NCBI GenBank assembly: GCA_963921425.1
Contig: OY992838.1
Coordinates: 17,048,085-17,112,084, forward strand
Source: Dryas octopetala
Lineage: Eukaryota > Streptophyta > Magnoliopsida > Rosales > Rosaceae
Direction: 5' to 3'
DNA length: 64,000 nt
Position numbers and translations under genes: made by a program. The notes below the pieces were generated by a model. That model ran no database searches. It was given only the letters and a program-made list of their open reading frames with translations, and was not told where the DNA came from. How positions within the stretch are numbered: the first letter of the stretch is position 1; every line of letters starts with the position of its first letter. Below, in pieces: positions 12,494 to 24,588 of this stretch.

Positions 12494-14964
12494 TGTTGAT
12501 GTGTTTTCTTAGTATAAAATAAACAATTATCTCATCCTAAGTTTACTCGCAAGTGCACGAATCGCATCAGTAGCAAAGCGTACAAGCACGAGGTCGATCC
12601 CACAGGGAATGGTTAATATACAACAAATCAGTGCAAATAATCACTAGAATAACTAAATGGGGGGTTTTGGAAGATGGAAACACACACACACATCACCACA
12701 CGCACACACACTTTATTCTATCTTGCAATGTTGATTTTCAGTCTCAAATCAGATAAGCATGCAATAACCATCCAAGGCTAATGACAGTTAATTTGAACAC
12801 AACATATTAAAGTTTGACAGCTAAAAAGGTTTGGCTAGTTACTTTCTCGCCATTGTTCTCCTAATGCATAAACTAAGAGCTTCTTGGGTCTTCCTTAGCT
12901 AGTTAACCTACATGTTCCCTAGTTCAAGCTAGGGCAGCTGTTACCCATGTAGGAGTCATTAAGTTTTATGAGAACGTCAAACATGCACAACATATAAGCT
13001 TTGACTATTTCCTTATAGAGGTCGCCCAACCCCACTACCAAGAATAATCCCTTATTCCCTTGTTACTTGTGGTTTAGTGTCTTTGACTATTTCACAGCTA
13101 AACCTAACAGATAAACTAGATGCAATTACCCTAAGGTGGCCAGTCAAAGGATGCAAACAACTAGTGACGGGGGTTTTAATAGATAGTGGAAATTTAATAT
13201 GTGCAAACATCAAACTAACAGACCAAGAGACGGATAAACGATTTGTTAAAGCATACGAATCCATTAATCGACCAACAATTGACATGCAAGATAGAATAAC
13301 TAACCTACATAATTAAATAAAACAAATAAAAGAAACAAAACAGCAACAAATAAACAAAGTCCCAATTCATGATTGTTAACGGAAGTCAGAAACGCAACTT
13401 AAATAAACCTAGAAGCATAAACTAAACAACTACTTTAAAGTGCATCAATTAAATGAAATCAGAAACGTAAAGTACACAAGATTGAATGCATGAACTAATT
13501 AAAATCAGAACCACAACTAAACTAGATTGACAAATATAAACTAATTAGAATCTGAAACATGCATTAAATAAAACCAAAGCTATAAACTAATTAAATTCAG
13601 AAACTTAAATTAAATAAATTCAGAAACCATTATTCAACAATAAATCTGAAACTAGAAGGAAAAAGGAAAGCAAAAATCAGAGGTGCAAGCACATGGGGGC
13701 TGCGGCAAGGAGAGAGGAAGAAGGAGGCACCTAGCACAAGCAATTGGCTCACGGCAAGGTGAGCTAGGGCTTGCGGCTGCGGGTGATCCTTCCCTCTCAA
13801 TGTCACGCCACCCTCTTCCTAAACCTCTCTCTGAATTCGGCTCACCTTACAAGAATGAAAGTCTGAAACTAAAAACCTAAATCAGCAAAATAAAACTAAG
13901 AGAGAGAAGAGAGAATTCGGCTGAACCTAGGAGGAATAAAAAGTGTCTCTAAAAGTCTGAATGAGGAGGTTTAAATAGGAGAAGACTTCCTTGAGAGGCA
14001 AGGAAGAGACTTGCGGCTGCATAGGGTTTTCCTTCTCCTAGTGCCTTGCGGCTTCAGCTAGGGTTAGCTGACTAGGGCCTTGCGGCATGGGCTGGTCCCT
14101 TTGGGCTTGAGTGGCTCACGCCTAGCCTATCTAGGGGTCCCTCCTTGGCGCATGGGCTGATAGTCTTGGGCTTCCATGTTGGGCTTCAGCTGCTTGCACA
14201 AGATGGGCTAGGGTTTCACTCCATGGGCTTCCATCTTGGGCTTGTCACCTTGGGCTTGCGCATGGCCCCTTGTCTTGCTAGGGTTTGCATGGCATGCATG
14301 CGCATGCATGGCTGCCATCTACCTCCTTGCGTGTGGCTTTTGGGCTGCTAGGGTTTGGGCCCATGCATGTGCATGCATGGCCCAACTTGGTTCGGCATCC
14401 CTAGGGCCCATGGGCCTTCCACTTTTGACTTCCCATTTTGCCCCTCATTTCCATTTGAATTCAAATTCATTTCTTCCCTCCATTCATTTCCATGGATGTC
14501 CACCACCTTCTGGAAGCTTCTGGAACCTTGAAAAACATTTCCTGGTGCAACTAGGATTTCTTAAAAATGAGAGATTCCTTATCCATTTCGACTTCTCGTA
14601 ATGACCATATTGCCCCTGGGGTCTCCTAGTGTCACTCGGACTCCTTTCCCTAGTTGGGTTAGGTTTCCTAGTTCAACCAGGATTTCCTGTTCGAATCAGG
14701 ATTTCACATTTCTGGCTCCGCAATGATGGTTCTGGACTTGATGTTTCCTAGTGTGACTAGGAATCCTCATTTGACTAGGATTTCTGCACTTTTCCTGGTT
14801 TGACCAGGATATGTCCCAAAATGGCTCCATTTGCTTCTTTTTCTCATTTCTGCTTCATTTGACCTGAAAACACAAAAACAAGACAAGAAACACAAAATAG
14901 CGAGTTCTAACACTCTGGGTTAAGGAATTAGTATCATAAAGTGATGCAAAATGCACACTCATCA
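12494..14964 (-). repeat. 3' LTR-A of Element III
   Basis: TGTTGATG...CTCATCA on the plus strand, 2471 bp, almost identical to the copy at 18209-20678. On its own strand the order is dyad array, RY and telo-box cluster, TATTTAAA, then the U5 block. Confidence 0.95.
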
Positions 14965-16683
14965 CACCCCCAAACTTAGATTTTGCTAGTCCTCGAGCAA
15001 ATAAAGGAAAGAAAAGACTCAAAACTGACTCCAACATCCCAACAACTGAATTCATGCGCACAACCATTAATCACATAAGAAAGCAAGGCATATAAATTGT
15101 ATTCTCCAAATTTTAATAACATTTCAAATAACATACCTCGCTCCTCTATTGTCATATAGGCCATCCTTGACACAAATCCAAGTATTAGACAAACAAGACT
15201 AAATCAATACATACATAATAGATTCAACTCCAATCCTCACTATGGCATACTCTCAATGATAAACACTCAAGAATTGGGTTGATATGTGCACTCAAAAGTA
15301 TATGTGAGAGGAAATATGTAACAAAAACAATTAGCTCACATGAAATAAAGGCACCTTTTAGAAAGAAATACTGATCTCATGAAAGGAATACAAATGCTTG
15401 AAATAGAATCAATAACCATAGGCTCCCTTCTTAAATAGACTCCACATAAGTATAATACACACCTCTTGAGATCAGCTAGGGCTTTAATAGGGTTATAATG
15501 AAGGCTTAGGCTAGGATGAGGTATTGAAATGAAAAGGAAACACAAAGGTCTAAATTCATGGGATTGCAAGCATCACTAGAACATTCTGAGGTACACTTTG
15601 CTTCTTTGCACTTCATAGCTTACTTTGAACTCTTTTTGCTCATTTTTTTCTTCTTTTGAAACCGTCCCATCTCTTTTCTTTGATTTCTTTTCTTTTTCTT
15701 TTCTTTGGGCACGGTATACATACTTTTATGACACATTTTTGTATAAGCTATGCATTTTCACTTCTTTTCCACCTCAATCAACATATAAACAACTTGCAAT
15801 ACCATAAAAAGGGTAAAACGGGTAAAAGAGGGTATACACCCCCAAACTTAGGGTTTGGTATGGGGTAACCAAGAAAACGGCTTAAAAGGCTCAAAATGGG
15901 TAACTAAGGATAAAACATGTAATGGGTAGGCTTTCAGGCTATGGGGTACACAAACAGGGCCTAAATTCATTTCTCAAGAGTTATGCATATACCACATGCT
16001 TTGTGTACACAAGAAGAGAGTTCTAGCTCATTGATTCAAGATTATGCATATTCCAAGCAAATGACCAAATGAAAGACAATGAGATCAAAACAACGACTCA
16101 TATGACAATGATAGAATCAGAGTGGCGCGCAACACTCAAGAATTGAAGAACAGGGCTCAAAAGCTCACTTAGGTCATGCAAGTCTACTCTATTATGCATA
16201 TAATCATTAGTAATGCTAATCACAACCTAAATTCATATCAACAAGGCCAAATGACATAGAATTGCAAGATATGTTATGGAACACTATTAGAATGAAAAGA
16301 ACACCAAATATACACACAATACTAAAACATGCTCATAACAACCATGCACACTCAAATCAATTAGTTGGGGACTCAAAACGACCTGAAACAACCAAAATGA
16401 CTCAAAAACTTTTTGTTTTTAAAACGATGTCGCACACTTCAAAAGAATCACATCCATCACTAAGGTGAATGAGATCTAACGAAAACGTGCATTTTGATGT
16501 GGGTTTTGACACCCTAAGTTTAAAAACAAAAGAAAAAGTTTTTTCCTAACCTAAAAACACTAAAAACGAAATTTTTTCTTTTTTTTCTAAAAACGCTCAA
16601 AAACACTTAAAACACTCTAAACACTTGTTCTAACCTAAAAACACTAACAAATGACAATTGCCCTTCCCCCCCACACTTAAATG

Positions 16684-16703
16684 ATACATTGCCCTCAATG
16701 TAT
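16684..16703 (-). promoter_or_regulatory. Conserved hairpin 2 of Element III
   Basis: Arms ATACATTG and CAATGTAT flank a four-base loop (AGGG on the minus strand), followed at once by TCATTTAAG and a G-run. It is the counterpart of 24748-24769, 49890-49909 and 57259-57276, with compensating changes in the stem. The function is unknown; an RNA element is inferred. Confidence 0.65.
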
Positions 16704-16909
16704 GTGAAATAAATGCAAGAATGATCAAATTAAGCGAAACGGGAAATTGCAAACATCCAAAATCACAAAAACACACCAAAATGAAACAATTGTCTTATGA
16801 AGCGAAATAAAGAAACTGTTTACTTGCATACGCAAGCGTGGACACTCCAAGGGTAGGCGCGGCCTCCTTGGTCCTCAATGACTTCTCCTCCATTATTCGA
16901 AACAAAAAC

Positions 16910-16925
16910 TTGGGTTGCCTCCCAA
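16910..16925 (-). promoter_or_regulatory. Conserved hairpin 1 of Element III
   Basis: On the minus strand TTGGG and CCCAA enclose the six-base loop AGGCAA, about 45 bases after the ORF stop. It is the counterpart of 24571-24588, 49702-49719 and 57020-57037. Confidence 0.65.
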
Positions 16926-16969
16926 TAAGCGCTTGTTTTTCTGTCTTCAGCCTGACATTGCCATCTCCT

Positions 16970-18052
16970 TTACTTACGTCCTTTCCTCTTCCTCTTGCCA
17001 TTGCTACTCTCGGCATTCCCTAGGATCGAACTGAGGAAGCTCTCCATCTCGGACTTCTCCTCTCCATAAAAAGTGACCTCCTCGTTTTCTGGCATCTCGG
17101 AAGTGAGCACATACAACTCTCGCTTGGCGTAGTGCCGAATTGTCATGACGCTCTCCAATGCTTTGTACTCCATGTTAGAGGTGCACAAAAATGGTCTCCC
17201 AAGAATAATAGAGACGTCGCCCGGAATTCTCGGCACATCTAGCACTATGAAATCAGAGGGGATTAGTAATTTACGACATTTAACCAAAACATCCACAAGC
17301 ATACCACAAGCTTTTTGGGCTGAAGAGTTGGCGAAGCGAATGTCCACATCAAATGGTTGCAAATCAGCCTCCTTAAATCCAAGCCTCTCGAACACAACCA
17401 GCGGCATAACATTGATAGCTGAGCCATTGTCAACTAAGGCATTGGCGATCTTATGCTCCCCTATGCTGCATGGTATGACCAACGAGCCTGGATCCTTCTT
17501 CTTGCTTGGAAAAGATGCAAAGGGATAACCACAAATCTCCCTAGGAACGTTGTGACTATGCCCCTGCTCCTCAACCTTCTTCTCAATAGACTTCAACTCC
17601 CTCATGGTTGCTGGAAACTTAGTAATGTCAATGTCCGGAATGAGGGGAATCACACGTGTATCAGCTTTCTCCTCTATCATTTCTGGATCCTCCTCTTCCT
17701 CACTATCCATGATCTCAATCACCTCCTTAGTCTTGACCACTCTAACTCTTTTTCTTGGAGTAGTCCTCAAAATAGCATTCACATGCTCCTCATTCTTCGG
17801 GTTGACGATGGGCTGACTTGGCAATTTCCCCTTTTGTTGAGTGGACAGCGAGGGTGCTGAAAAGTGACTCAAGGGCTGCGGCACATTCTCATTTGCTTCA
17901 GCCATTTCGACGCTTCCAATATCCTCACTACTCGAATCTGATGCGCTAGGTAGAGGGCTGCCTTGAGATGTACCTAAAGCTTCGTCCTTAAGCCTCTCCA
18001 ACCTTGCAACAAGTTCAGGGTTCATAAAACACACCCAATCAAGAGAAAACAC
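16970..18052 (-). CDS. Lone protease-like protein of Element III (360 aa)
   Basis: An open frame of 360 codons, the only one in Element III. Residues 1-90 are polar and unassigned (MNPELVARLERLKDEALG near the N-terminus). Residues about 85-100 (PIVNPKNEEHVNAI) match the C-terminal linker of gag in Elements I and II. An acidic stretch DSEEEEDPEMIEE lies near residue 120. The region from about 190 to 300 is a retropepsin-type fold, with IPCSIGEHKIANALVDNGSA, the middle segment DVLVKCRKLLIPSDFIVLDV and the signature IILGRPFLCT. The C-terminus is basic (KRKRKGRK), possibly a nuclear or RNA-binding tail. No RT or integrase domain is present. I prefer the in-frame ATG ten codons in (MNPELV) or the first ATG equally. 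Its role is not known; a gag-like or dominant processing role is only a guess. Confidence 0.75.
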   Translation of the reverse strand: MFSLDWVCFMNPELVARLERLKDEALGTSQGSPLPSASDSSSEDIGSVEMAEANENVPQPLSHFSAPSLSTQQKGKLPSQPIVNPKNEEHVNAILRTTPRKRVRVVKTKEVIEIMDSEEEEDPEMIEEKADTRVIPLIPDIDITKFPATMRELKSIEKKVEEQGHSHNVPREICGYPFASFPSKKKDPGSLVIPCSIGEHKIANALVDNGSAINVMPLVVFERLGFKEADLQPFDVDIRFANSSAQKACGMLVDVLVKCRKLLIPSDFIVLDVPRIPGDVSIILGRPFLCTSNMEYKALESVMTIRHYAKRELYVLTSEMPENEEVTFYGEEKSEMESFLSSILGNAESSNGKRKRKGRK

Positions 18053-18184
18053 ATAATCAGTAGAAAGAATGCATATAAAGGCATGGCATTTATTAAAAAC
18101 TAAAAATTAACAAAAACTGAAATCTAGCTAATATAACCTAATTCTAATGACTAATTACACCAATTCATTGATATTAGACACCAT

Positions 18185-18202
18185 TCCCCGGCAACGGCGC
18201 CA
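18185..18202 (-). other. Primer binding site of Element III, tRNA-Asp type
   Basis: The minus strand reads TGGCGCCGTTGCCGGGGA seven bases after the end of the 5' LTR, identical to the PBS of Elements I and IV. Confidence 0.92.
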
Positions 18203-18208
18203 AAAACT

Positions 18209-20678
18209 TGTTGATGTGTTTTCTTAGTATAAAATAAACAATTATCTCATCCTAAGTTTACTCGCAAGTGCACGAATCGCATCAGTAGCAAAGCGTACAA
18301 GCACGAGGTCGATCCCACAGGGAATGGTTAATATACAACAAATCAGTGCAAATAATCACTAGAATAACTAAATGGGGGGTTTTGGAAGATGGAAACACAC
18401 ACACACATCACCACACGCACACACACTTTATTCTATCTTGCAATGTTGATTTTCAGTCTCAAATCAGATAAGCATGCAATAACCATCCAAGGCTAATGAC
18501 AGTTAATTTGAACACAACATATTAAAGTTTGACAGCTAAAAAGGTTTGGCTAGTTACTTTCTCGCCATTGTTCTCCTAATGCATAAACTAAGAGCTTCTT
18601 GGGCCTTCCTTAGCTAGTTAACCTACATGTTCCCTAGTTCAAGCTAGGGCAGCTGTTACCCATGTAGGAGTCATTAAGTTTTATGAGAACGTCAAACATG
18701 CACAACATATAAGCTTTGACTATTTCCTTATAGAGGTCGCCCAACCCCACTACCAAGAATAATCCCTTATTCCCTTGTTACTTGTGGTTTAGTGTCTTTG
18801 ACTATTTCACAGCTAAACCTAACAGATAAACTAGATGCAATTACCCTAAGGTGGCCAGTCAAAGGATGCAAACAACTAATGACGGGGGTTTTAATAGATA
18901 GTGGAAATTTAATATGTGCAAACATCAAACTAACAGACCAAGAGACGGATAAACGATTTGTTAAAGCATACGAATCCATTAATCGACCAACAATTGACAT
19001 GCAAGATAGAATAACTAACCTACATAATTAAATAAAACAAATAAAAGAAACAAAACAGCAACAAATAAACAAAGTCCCAATTCATGATTGTTAACGGAAG
19101 TCAGAAACGCAACTTAAATAAACCTAGAAGCATAAACTAAACAACTACTTTAAAGTGCATCAATTAAATGAAATCAGAAACGTAAAGTACACAAGATTGA
19201 ATGCATGAACTAATTAAAATCAGAACCACAACTAAACTAGATTGACAAATATAAACTAATTAGAATCTGAAACATGCATTAAATAAAACCAAAGCTATAA
19301 ACTAATTAAATTCAGAAACTTAAATTAAATAAATTCAGAAACCATTATTCAACAATAAATCTGAAACTAGAAGGAAAAAGGAAAGCAAAAATCAGAGGTG
19401 CAAGCACATGGGGGCTGCGGCAAGGAGAGAGGAAGAAGGAGGCACCTAGCACAAGCAATTGGCTCACGGCAAGGTGAGCTAGGGCTTGCGGCTGCGGGTG
19501 ATCCTTCCCTCTCAATGTCACGCCACCCTCTTCCTAAACCTCTCTCTGAATTCGGCTCACCTTACAAGAATGAAAGTCTGAAACTAAAAACCTAAATCAG
19601 CAAAATAAAACTAAGAGAGAGAAGAGAGAATTCGGCTGAACCTAGGAGGAATAAAAAGTGTCTCTAAAAGTCTGAATGAGGAGGTTTAAATAGGAGAAGA
19701 CTTCCTTGAGAGGCAAGGAAGAGACTTGCGGCTGCATAGGGTTTTCCTTCTCCTAGTGCCTTGCGGCTTCAGCTAGGGTTAGCTGACTAGGGCCTTGCGG
19801 CATGGGCTGGTCCCTTTGGGCTTGAGTGGCTCACGCCTAGCCTATCTAGGGTCCCTCCTTGGCGCATGGGCTGATAGTCTTGGGCTTCCATGTTGGGCTT
19901 CAGCTGCTTGCACAAGATGGGCTAGGGTTTCACTCCATGGGCTTCCATCTTGGGCTTGTCACCTTGGGCTTGCGCATGGCCCCTTGTCTTGCTAGGGTTT
20001 GCATGGCATGCATGCGCATGCATGGCTGCCATCTACCTCCTTGCGTGTGGCTTTTGGGCTGCTAGGGTTTGGGCCCATGCATGTGCATGCATGGCCCAAC
20101 TTGGTTCGGCATCCCTAGGGCCCATGGGCCTTCCACTTTTGACTTCCCATTTTGCCCCTCATTTCCATTTGAATTCAAATTCATTTCTTCCCTCCATTCA
20201 TTTCCATGGATGTCCACCACCTTCTGGAAGCTTCTGGAACCTTGAAAAACATTTCCTGGTGCAACTAGGATTTCTTAAAAATGAGAGATTCCTTATCCAT
20301 TTCGACTTCTCGTAATGACCATATTGCCCCTGGGGTCTCCTAGTGTCACTAGGACTCCTTTCCCTAGTTGGGTTAGGTTTCCTAGTTCAACCAGGATTTC
20401 CTGTTCGAATCAGGATTTCACATTTCTGGCTCCGCAATGATGGTTCTGGACTTGATGTTTCCTAGTGTGACTAGGAATCCTCATTTGACTAGGATTTCTG
20501 CACTTTTCCTGGTTTGACCAGGATATGTCCCAAAATGGCTCCATTTGCTTCTTTTTCTCATTTCTGCTTCATTTGACCTGAAAACACAAAAACAAGACAA
20601 GAAACACAAAATAGCGAGTTCTAACACTCTGGGTTAAGGAATTAGTATCATAAAGTGATGCAAAATGCACACTCATCA
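18209..20678 (-). repeat. 5' LTR-A of Element III
   Basis: 2470 bp, TGTTGATG...CTCATCA on the plus strand, adjacent to the PBS and so the 5' LTR of this minus-strand element. It differs from 12494-14964 at only about four sites that I could see. Confidence 0.95.
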
Positions 20679-22535
20679 CGAACCAAGTGGGCCATGCATG
20701 CACATGCATGGGCCCAAACCCTAGCAGCCCAAAAGCCACACGCAAGGGGGTAGATGGCAGCCATGCATGCCATGCAAACCCTAGCAAGACAAGGGGCCAT
20801 GCGCAAGCCCAAGGTGACAAGCCCAAGATGGAAGCCCATGGAGTGAAACCCTAGCCCATCTTGTGCAAGCAACTGAAGCCCAACATGGAAGCCCAACATG
20901 CAAGCCCAAAGCCCAAGACTACCAGCCCATGCGCCAAGGAGGGACCCTAGCTAGGCTAGGCGTGAGCCACTTAAGCCCAAAGGGAGCAGCCCATGCCGAA
21001 AGCCCAAGGTGCAGCCAGCCCTAGCTGATGCCGCAAGGAACTAGGAGAGCAAACCCTAGCCAGCCGCAACTTCCTCTTCCTTGCCTCTCAAGGAAGGCTT
21101 CTCCTATTTAAACCCCCTCCATTCAGACTTTTGGGAACACTTTTTTTCTCTCCTCCTCCAGCCGAAATCACTCTCTCCCTCCTAGTTTTATTTTTCTGTT
21201 TTAGGGTTTTAGTTTCAACTTTTATTATTCTTGTAAGGTGAGCCGAATTCAGAGAGAGGTTTAGAGAGAGGGTGGCGTGACAAGTGAGAGGGAAGTACCA
21301 CCTGCTGCCGCAAGCCCAAGCTCACCTTGCCGTGAGCCAATTGCTTGTGCTAGGTGCCTCCTTCTCCCTCTCTCCTTGCCGCAGCCCCCATTTGTTGCAC
21401 CTCTGATTTTTGTTTTCTTTTCCTTCTAGTTTCTATTTCAATTATTGGTTTATGCTACTGAATTTATTAAATTAAGTTTCTGAATTTATTTAATTTGTCT
21501 TTTGGTTTCAATTACTTTATGTTGCTCATTTTAATTCGTGCATGCATTTAATCTTGTGTACTTTACGTTTCTGATTTCATTTAATTCATGCACTTTAAAT
21601 TAGTTGTTAGTTTATGTTTCTAAATTTGTTTAATTTGCGTTTCTGATTTCCTTTTGCAAGCATGAATTGGGACTTTGTTTATTTGTTAGTTTCTGTTTTT
21701 ATTTGTTTTATTTAATTATGTAGGTTAGTTATTCTATCTTGCATGTTAGTCGTAGGTCGATTAATGGATTCGTATGCTTTAACAAATCGTTTATCCGTCT
21801 CTTGGTCTGTTAGTTTGATGTTTGCGCATATTAAATTTCCACTATCTATTAGAACCCCCGTCACTAGTTGTTTGCATCCTTTGACTGGCCACCTTAGGGT
21901 AATTGCATCTAGTTTATCTGTTAGGTTTAGCTGTGAAATAGTCAAAGACACTAAACCACAAGTAACAAGGGAATAAGAGATTATTCTTGGTAGTGGGGTT
22001 GGGCGACCTCTATAAGGAAATAGTCAAAGCTTATATGTTGTGCATGTTTGACGTTCTCATAAAACTTAATGACTCCTGCATGGGTAACAGCTGCCTTAGC
22101 TTGAACTAGGGAACATGTAGGTTAACTAGCTAAGGAAGGCCCAAGAAGCTCTTAGTTTATGCATTAGGAGAACAATGGCGAGAAAGTAACTAGCCAAACC
22201 TTTTTAGCTGTCAAACTTTAATATGTTGTGTTCAAATTAACTGTCATTAGCCTTGGATGGTTATTGCATGCTTATCTGATTTGAAACTGAAAACTTAACA
22301 TTGCAAGATAGAATAAAGTGTGTGTGCATGTGGTGATGTGTGCGTGTGTTTCCATCTTCCAAAACCCCCCATTTAGTTATTCTAGTGATTGATTGCATTG
22401 ATTTGTTGCTTATTAACCATTCCCTGTGGGATCGACCTCGTGCTTGTACGCTTTGCTACTGATGCGATTCGTGCACTTGCGAGTAAACTTAGAATGAGAT
22501 AATTGTTTATTTTGTTCTAAGAAAACACATCAACA

Positions 22536-24529
22536 CCAAGGTTGATCTGGTAAGTAATCTTCCACCACCTTTGACAGTTAAGGATGTGAGATCGTTTCTT
22601 GGTCATGCAGGTTTTTACAGGCGGTTCATTAAGGATTTTTCCCAGATAGCTCGGCCTTTGAGTAGATTGTTGGCCAAGGAGGTGCCGTTTGAATTCAATG
22701 AGGAGTGTCTAGCCGCATTTAACAGATTGAAGACTCTTCTCACATCAGCTCCAGTCATTATGCCTCCTGATTGGAGTTTGCCATTTGAGCTGATGTGCGA
22801 TGCTTCTGATTATGCTGTGGGAGCTGTGTTAGGGCAGAGAGTGAACAAGATACCACATGTTATCTACTATGCCAGTCGGACTCTCAACGATGCCCAGCTG
22901 AATTATTCCACCACAGAGAAGGAGCTTTTGGCTGTCATTTTTGCTTTAGAAAAATTCAGGTCATATCTGATTGGAACTAAAGTGATTGTATTTTCTGATC
23001 ATGCAGCGCTTAGGTACCTTCTACAGAAGAAAGATGCGAAGCCCAGGCTGATTAGATGGATTTTGTTGCTCCAGGAGTTTGACCTAGAGATCAAAGATAA
23101 GAAGGGCTCAGAGAATGTGGTGGCGGATCACCTTAGTCGATTGGTGCACAGTTCTACTGCAGAGGAGGACATCCTCCCTCTGAATGAGCGATTCCCAGAT
23201 GAGCAGTTGTTCTCATTGTCTGTTTATGTTCCTTGGTACTCTGATATTGTCAATTATATTGTTACAGGAGAACTTCCAAGTGATATACAGAGAGCTCAGA
23301 AGGAGAAGCTCATCAGCACGGCTAAGTACTATATATGGGATGATCCATATCTATTTAAGTGGTGCCCCGACCAGATCATCAGAAGGTGTGTGCCAGAATC
23401 TGAGTTTCAGTCTATACTAACTTTTTGTCATTCTGATGCATGTGGAGGACATGGTGGAGCAAAGAAGACGGCTCTAAAAGTGTTGCAATGTGGTTTTTAC
23501 TGGCCTAGTTTGTTCAAGGATGCTTATACATTCTGCACCACTTGTGATAGGTGCCAAAAGTTGGGTAACATTTCTTCACGAAATCAAATGCCTCTTAACC
23601 CCATTCTTATTGTTGAGATTTTTGATGTCTGGGGCATTGATTTCATGGGCCCATTTCCGTCTTCCAAGGGTTATTTGTATATCTTGCTTGCGGTTGATTA
23701 TGTGTCGAAATGGGTTGAAGCAATTCCATCCAAGACTAATGATTCTAGAGTTGTCCTCAAATTTCTTAAGGATCACATTTTTGCAAGATTTGGCGCTCCC
23801 AGAGCTATTATTAGTGATGGAGGATCTCACTTCAACAACAGGTTATTTGCGGCCTTGCTGAGCAAATATGGTATCAAGCATAAGGTTTCTACACCTTATC
23901 ACCCCCAGACAAGTGGACAGGCTGAGATCTGTAATAGGGAGATTAAGCAAATTTTGGAGAAGACTGTGAGCCCCTCCCTGAAAGATTGGTCAGATCGCCT
24001 CTTAGATGCTCTATGGGCTTATTGTACAGCGTATAAGACTCCCATTGGTATGTCCCCGTACAGGTTGGTTTTTGGTAAGCCATGTCATTTACCTGTCGAA
24101 TTAGAGCATAAAGCATATTGGGCTATTAAACATTTCAATTTTAAGATGAACGAGGCAGGTGACCATAGGAAGCTACAATTGAGTGAGTTGGAAGAACTCA
24201 AGAATGAGGCTTATGAGAGTTCTAGGATTTACAAAGACAAGACTAAGGCCTACCATGACAAGGCCATTTTGAGTAAACATTTCGAAGTTGGTCAAAAAGT
24301 CTTACTTTACAATTCTCGCCTCAGACTCTTTCCAGGTAAACTTCGTTCTCGATGGTATGGTCCATTTACTGTTACTAATGTTTACCCTTATGGTGCAGTG
24401 GAGGTCTGCAATCCAAAGACAAAGAATACATTCAAGGTGAATGGCCATCGGCTTAAGCATTACTTGGAGGCTAATATGGAGCGTTCGGAAGAGAACATGC
24501 TCTTGGAGGATCCTGTTCCATTAGCATGA
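22536..24529 (+). CDS. pol: Reverse transcriptase end, RNase H and integrase of Element I
   Basis: The frame resumes right after the CCAAG duplication. [19 protein letters not shown] (22586-22640) is the RT connection segment. RNase H runs from about 22780 to 23150, with [17 protein letters not shown], then [19 protein letters not shown], then [11 protein letters not shown], then [11 protein letters not shown]. Integrase follows: an HHCC zinc-binding part (GGHGGAKKT...CTTCDRCQ, 23430-23560), a catalytic core with the Asp of [10 protein letters not shown] near 23637, the Asp of [10 protein letters not shown] near 23815 and the Glu of [12 protein letters not shown] near 23925, and a C-terminal GPFTV...FKVNGHRLK region with no chromodomain. 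It ends at a TGA about 40 bases before conserved hairpin 1. Protein identity to the pol of Element IV is high throughout. Confidence 0.93.
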
Positions 24530-24570
24530 TATACTGCCAAGTCTGGCTGAAGACTCTAAACTTAGCGCTG

Positions 24571-24588
24571 ATTGGGAGGCAACCCAAT
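24571..24588 (+). promoter_or_regulatory. Conserved hairpin 1 after pol, Element I
   Basis: Perfect arms ATTGGG and CCCAAT around loop AGGCAA, 42 bases after the pol stop. Element IV has CTTGGG/CCCAAG and the relic at 57020 has TTTGGG/CCCAAA, so the outer pair changes on both sides together. Confidence 0.68.

Larger units (their letters stand above)
14965..16969 (-). other. Post-ORF non-coding tail and PPT of Element III
   Basis: About 2 kb with no believable gene. On the minus strand it holds, in order: a GGCTGAAGAC motif (16952-16943), a hairpin TTGGG/CCCAA (16925-16910), a second hairpin ATACATTG/CAATGTAT (16703-16684) followed by a G-rich tract, a second AAGTTTGGGGG motif (near 15848-15838), and the true PPT AAGTTTGGGGGTG touching the LTR (14977-14965). 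The same landmarks follow pol in Elements I and IV, so this tail is homologous to theirs. Confidence 0.8.
12494..20678 (-). mobile_element. Element III: non-autonomous LTR-A element with a lone protease-like ORF
   Basis: A full 8185-bp element on the minus strand with CGAAC duplicated at 12489-12493 and 20679-20683. Reading its own strand: 5' LTR (20678-18209), tRNA-Asp PBS (18202-18185), one ORF (18052-16970), a 2-kb non-coding tail, a PPT next to the LTR (14977-14965) and the 3' LTR (14964-12494). The LTRs are 2470 and 2471 bp; I could find only about four differences by eye, so insertion was very recent. No capsid, RT, RNase H or integrase coding is present. It must have moved with enzymes from a relative. 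Its ends, PBS and post-ORF hairpins are those of the Athila-like elements around it. Confidence 0.92.
11890..22535 (+). mobile_element. Solo LTR-A in Element I pol, TSD CCAAG, itself split by Element III
   Basis: Its left part (11890-12493) begins TGATGAGTG and its right part (20684-22535) ends ACATCAACA. Together they make one LTR of the usual LTR-A length. CCAAG is duplicated at 11885-11889 and 22536-22540, exactly at the break in the Element I pol frame. Between the parts sits Element III with its own duplication CGAAC. Only one LTR is present, so it is a solo LTR that later served as a target for a member of its own family. Confidence 0.94.

Noticed and set aside
17145-17860. Plus-strand frames of 127 and 135 codons.
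   Set aside because: They are antisense shadows of the protease-like ORF of Element III on the minus strand.
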